Below are positions 5,576-5,777 of a DNA stretch of 5,777 nt, one piece after another; within the stretch, counting starts at the first letter, position 1, and each line of letters begins with the position of its first letter. The position numbers and the translations under genes are program-made. The DNA is from Acholeplasmataceae bacterium (GTDB lineage Bacteria > Bacillota > Negativicutes > Acidaminococcales > Acidaminococcaceae). The stretch covers positions 1 through 5,777 of the forward strand of contig JAAYAE010000009.1 in the NCBI GenBank assembly GCA_012719555.1. Reading direction: 5' to 3'. A model generated the notes under the pieces. The model did not search any database and was not told the DNA's origin. It was given only the letters and a program-made list of their open reading frames with translations.

Positions 5576-5777
5576 TAAGCAAGAAATTCTCTGGCACCTT
5601 CCATTACTGCTAGCAATAATCGCTCTATTTTGGCCATTAGTTTTTATGGCATCAACTTCTTTTAAGGATATGAATCAAATCTTTCAATCTTCCTTGAACC
5701 CTTTGCCATTACCACCGACTATAGAAAATTACAAAATAGTTTTAAATAATTTTCCTTTTTTTACTTTTGTTTATAAC
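5565..5777 (+). CDS. ugpE: UgpE/MalG-type ABC transporter permease (3' partial)
   Basis: This is the second permease subunit, expected to form a heterodimer with the preceding UgpA-like protein. Only the first 71 codons are present, and the frame is open to the window edge. A short charged N-terminus (MKINKQEI) leads into a membrane segment at about residues 9-29. Then come STSFKD (30-35), a PLPLPP stretch and the sequence PTIENYKIVL. The order of a first helix, a T-S-F/L-K motif, proline-rich residues and a NY block is typical of MalG/UgpE N-termini. The characteristic EAA loop would lie outside the window. The ATG at 5565 overlaps the end of the previous gene by 11 bases and has AGAAGG at 5553-5558, a good spacing. 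An ATP-binding subunit (UgpC/MsmX type) or a glycerophosphodiesterase might follow, but neither is visible. Confidence 0.85.
   Translation, partial: MKINKQEILWHLPLLLAIIALFWPLVFMASTSFKDMNQIFQSSLNPLPLPPTIENYKIVLNNFPFFTFVYN

Noticed and set aside
1..5777. CRISPR arrays, tRNA or rRNA genes, insertion sequences, phage or toxin-antitoxin genes
   Set aside because: None is seen on either strand; the window is almost fully occupied by the seven recognised genes.

Overview
The window reads as chromosomal DNA from an AT-rich (roughly 40% G+C by eye) low-GC Gram-positive-lineage bacterium (Bacillota). The main clue is the tail of the classic ribosomal-protein-cluster arrangement ecfA1-ecfA2-ecfT-truA. 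A member of the Negativicutes or Clostridia would fit, but the sequence alone does not fix the genus. All supported genes lie on the + strand, in two transcription blocks.

Block 1 (bases 2-3187) encodes the energy-coupling module of a group II ECF vitamin/metal transporter: ATPases EcfA1 (5' end outside the window) and EcfA2, and the transmembrane coupling protein EcfT. It is followed by the tRNA pseudouridine synthase TruA. The four genes overlap by 10, 1 and 13 bases and are probably translationally coupled. A strong intrinsic terminator at 3180-3210 ends the block, and its left arm contains the truA stop codon. truA also carries a perfect 17-bp inverted repeat (2901-2940) inside its reading frame.

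Block 2 (from about 3213 to beyond the right edge) is an ABC importer of the UgpB-UgpA-UgpE type: a lipoprotein solute-binding protein, a first permease, and the N-terminus of a second permease. An intercistronic stem-loop separates the binding protein from the permeases, which would favour excess binding protein. The ATPase is not in the window.

The most informative signal is in the 131-base gap before the binding-protein gene. TAAC occurs four times at exactly 11-base intervals (3214, 3225, 3236, 3247), and a perfect TATAAT -10 box without a good -35 follows. This is the layout of a PhoP/PhoB-family Pho box. It makes phosphate-starvation control likely and supports glycerol-3-phosphate or a glycerophosphodiester, rather than a plain sugar, as the substrate. 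No unknown multi-gene system was found; the window consists of recognisable families with some noteworthy regulatory structure.
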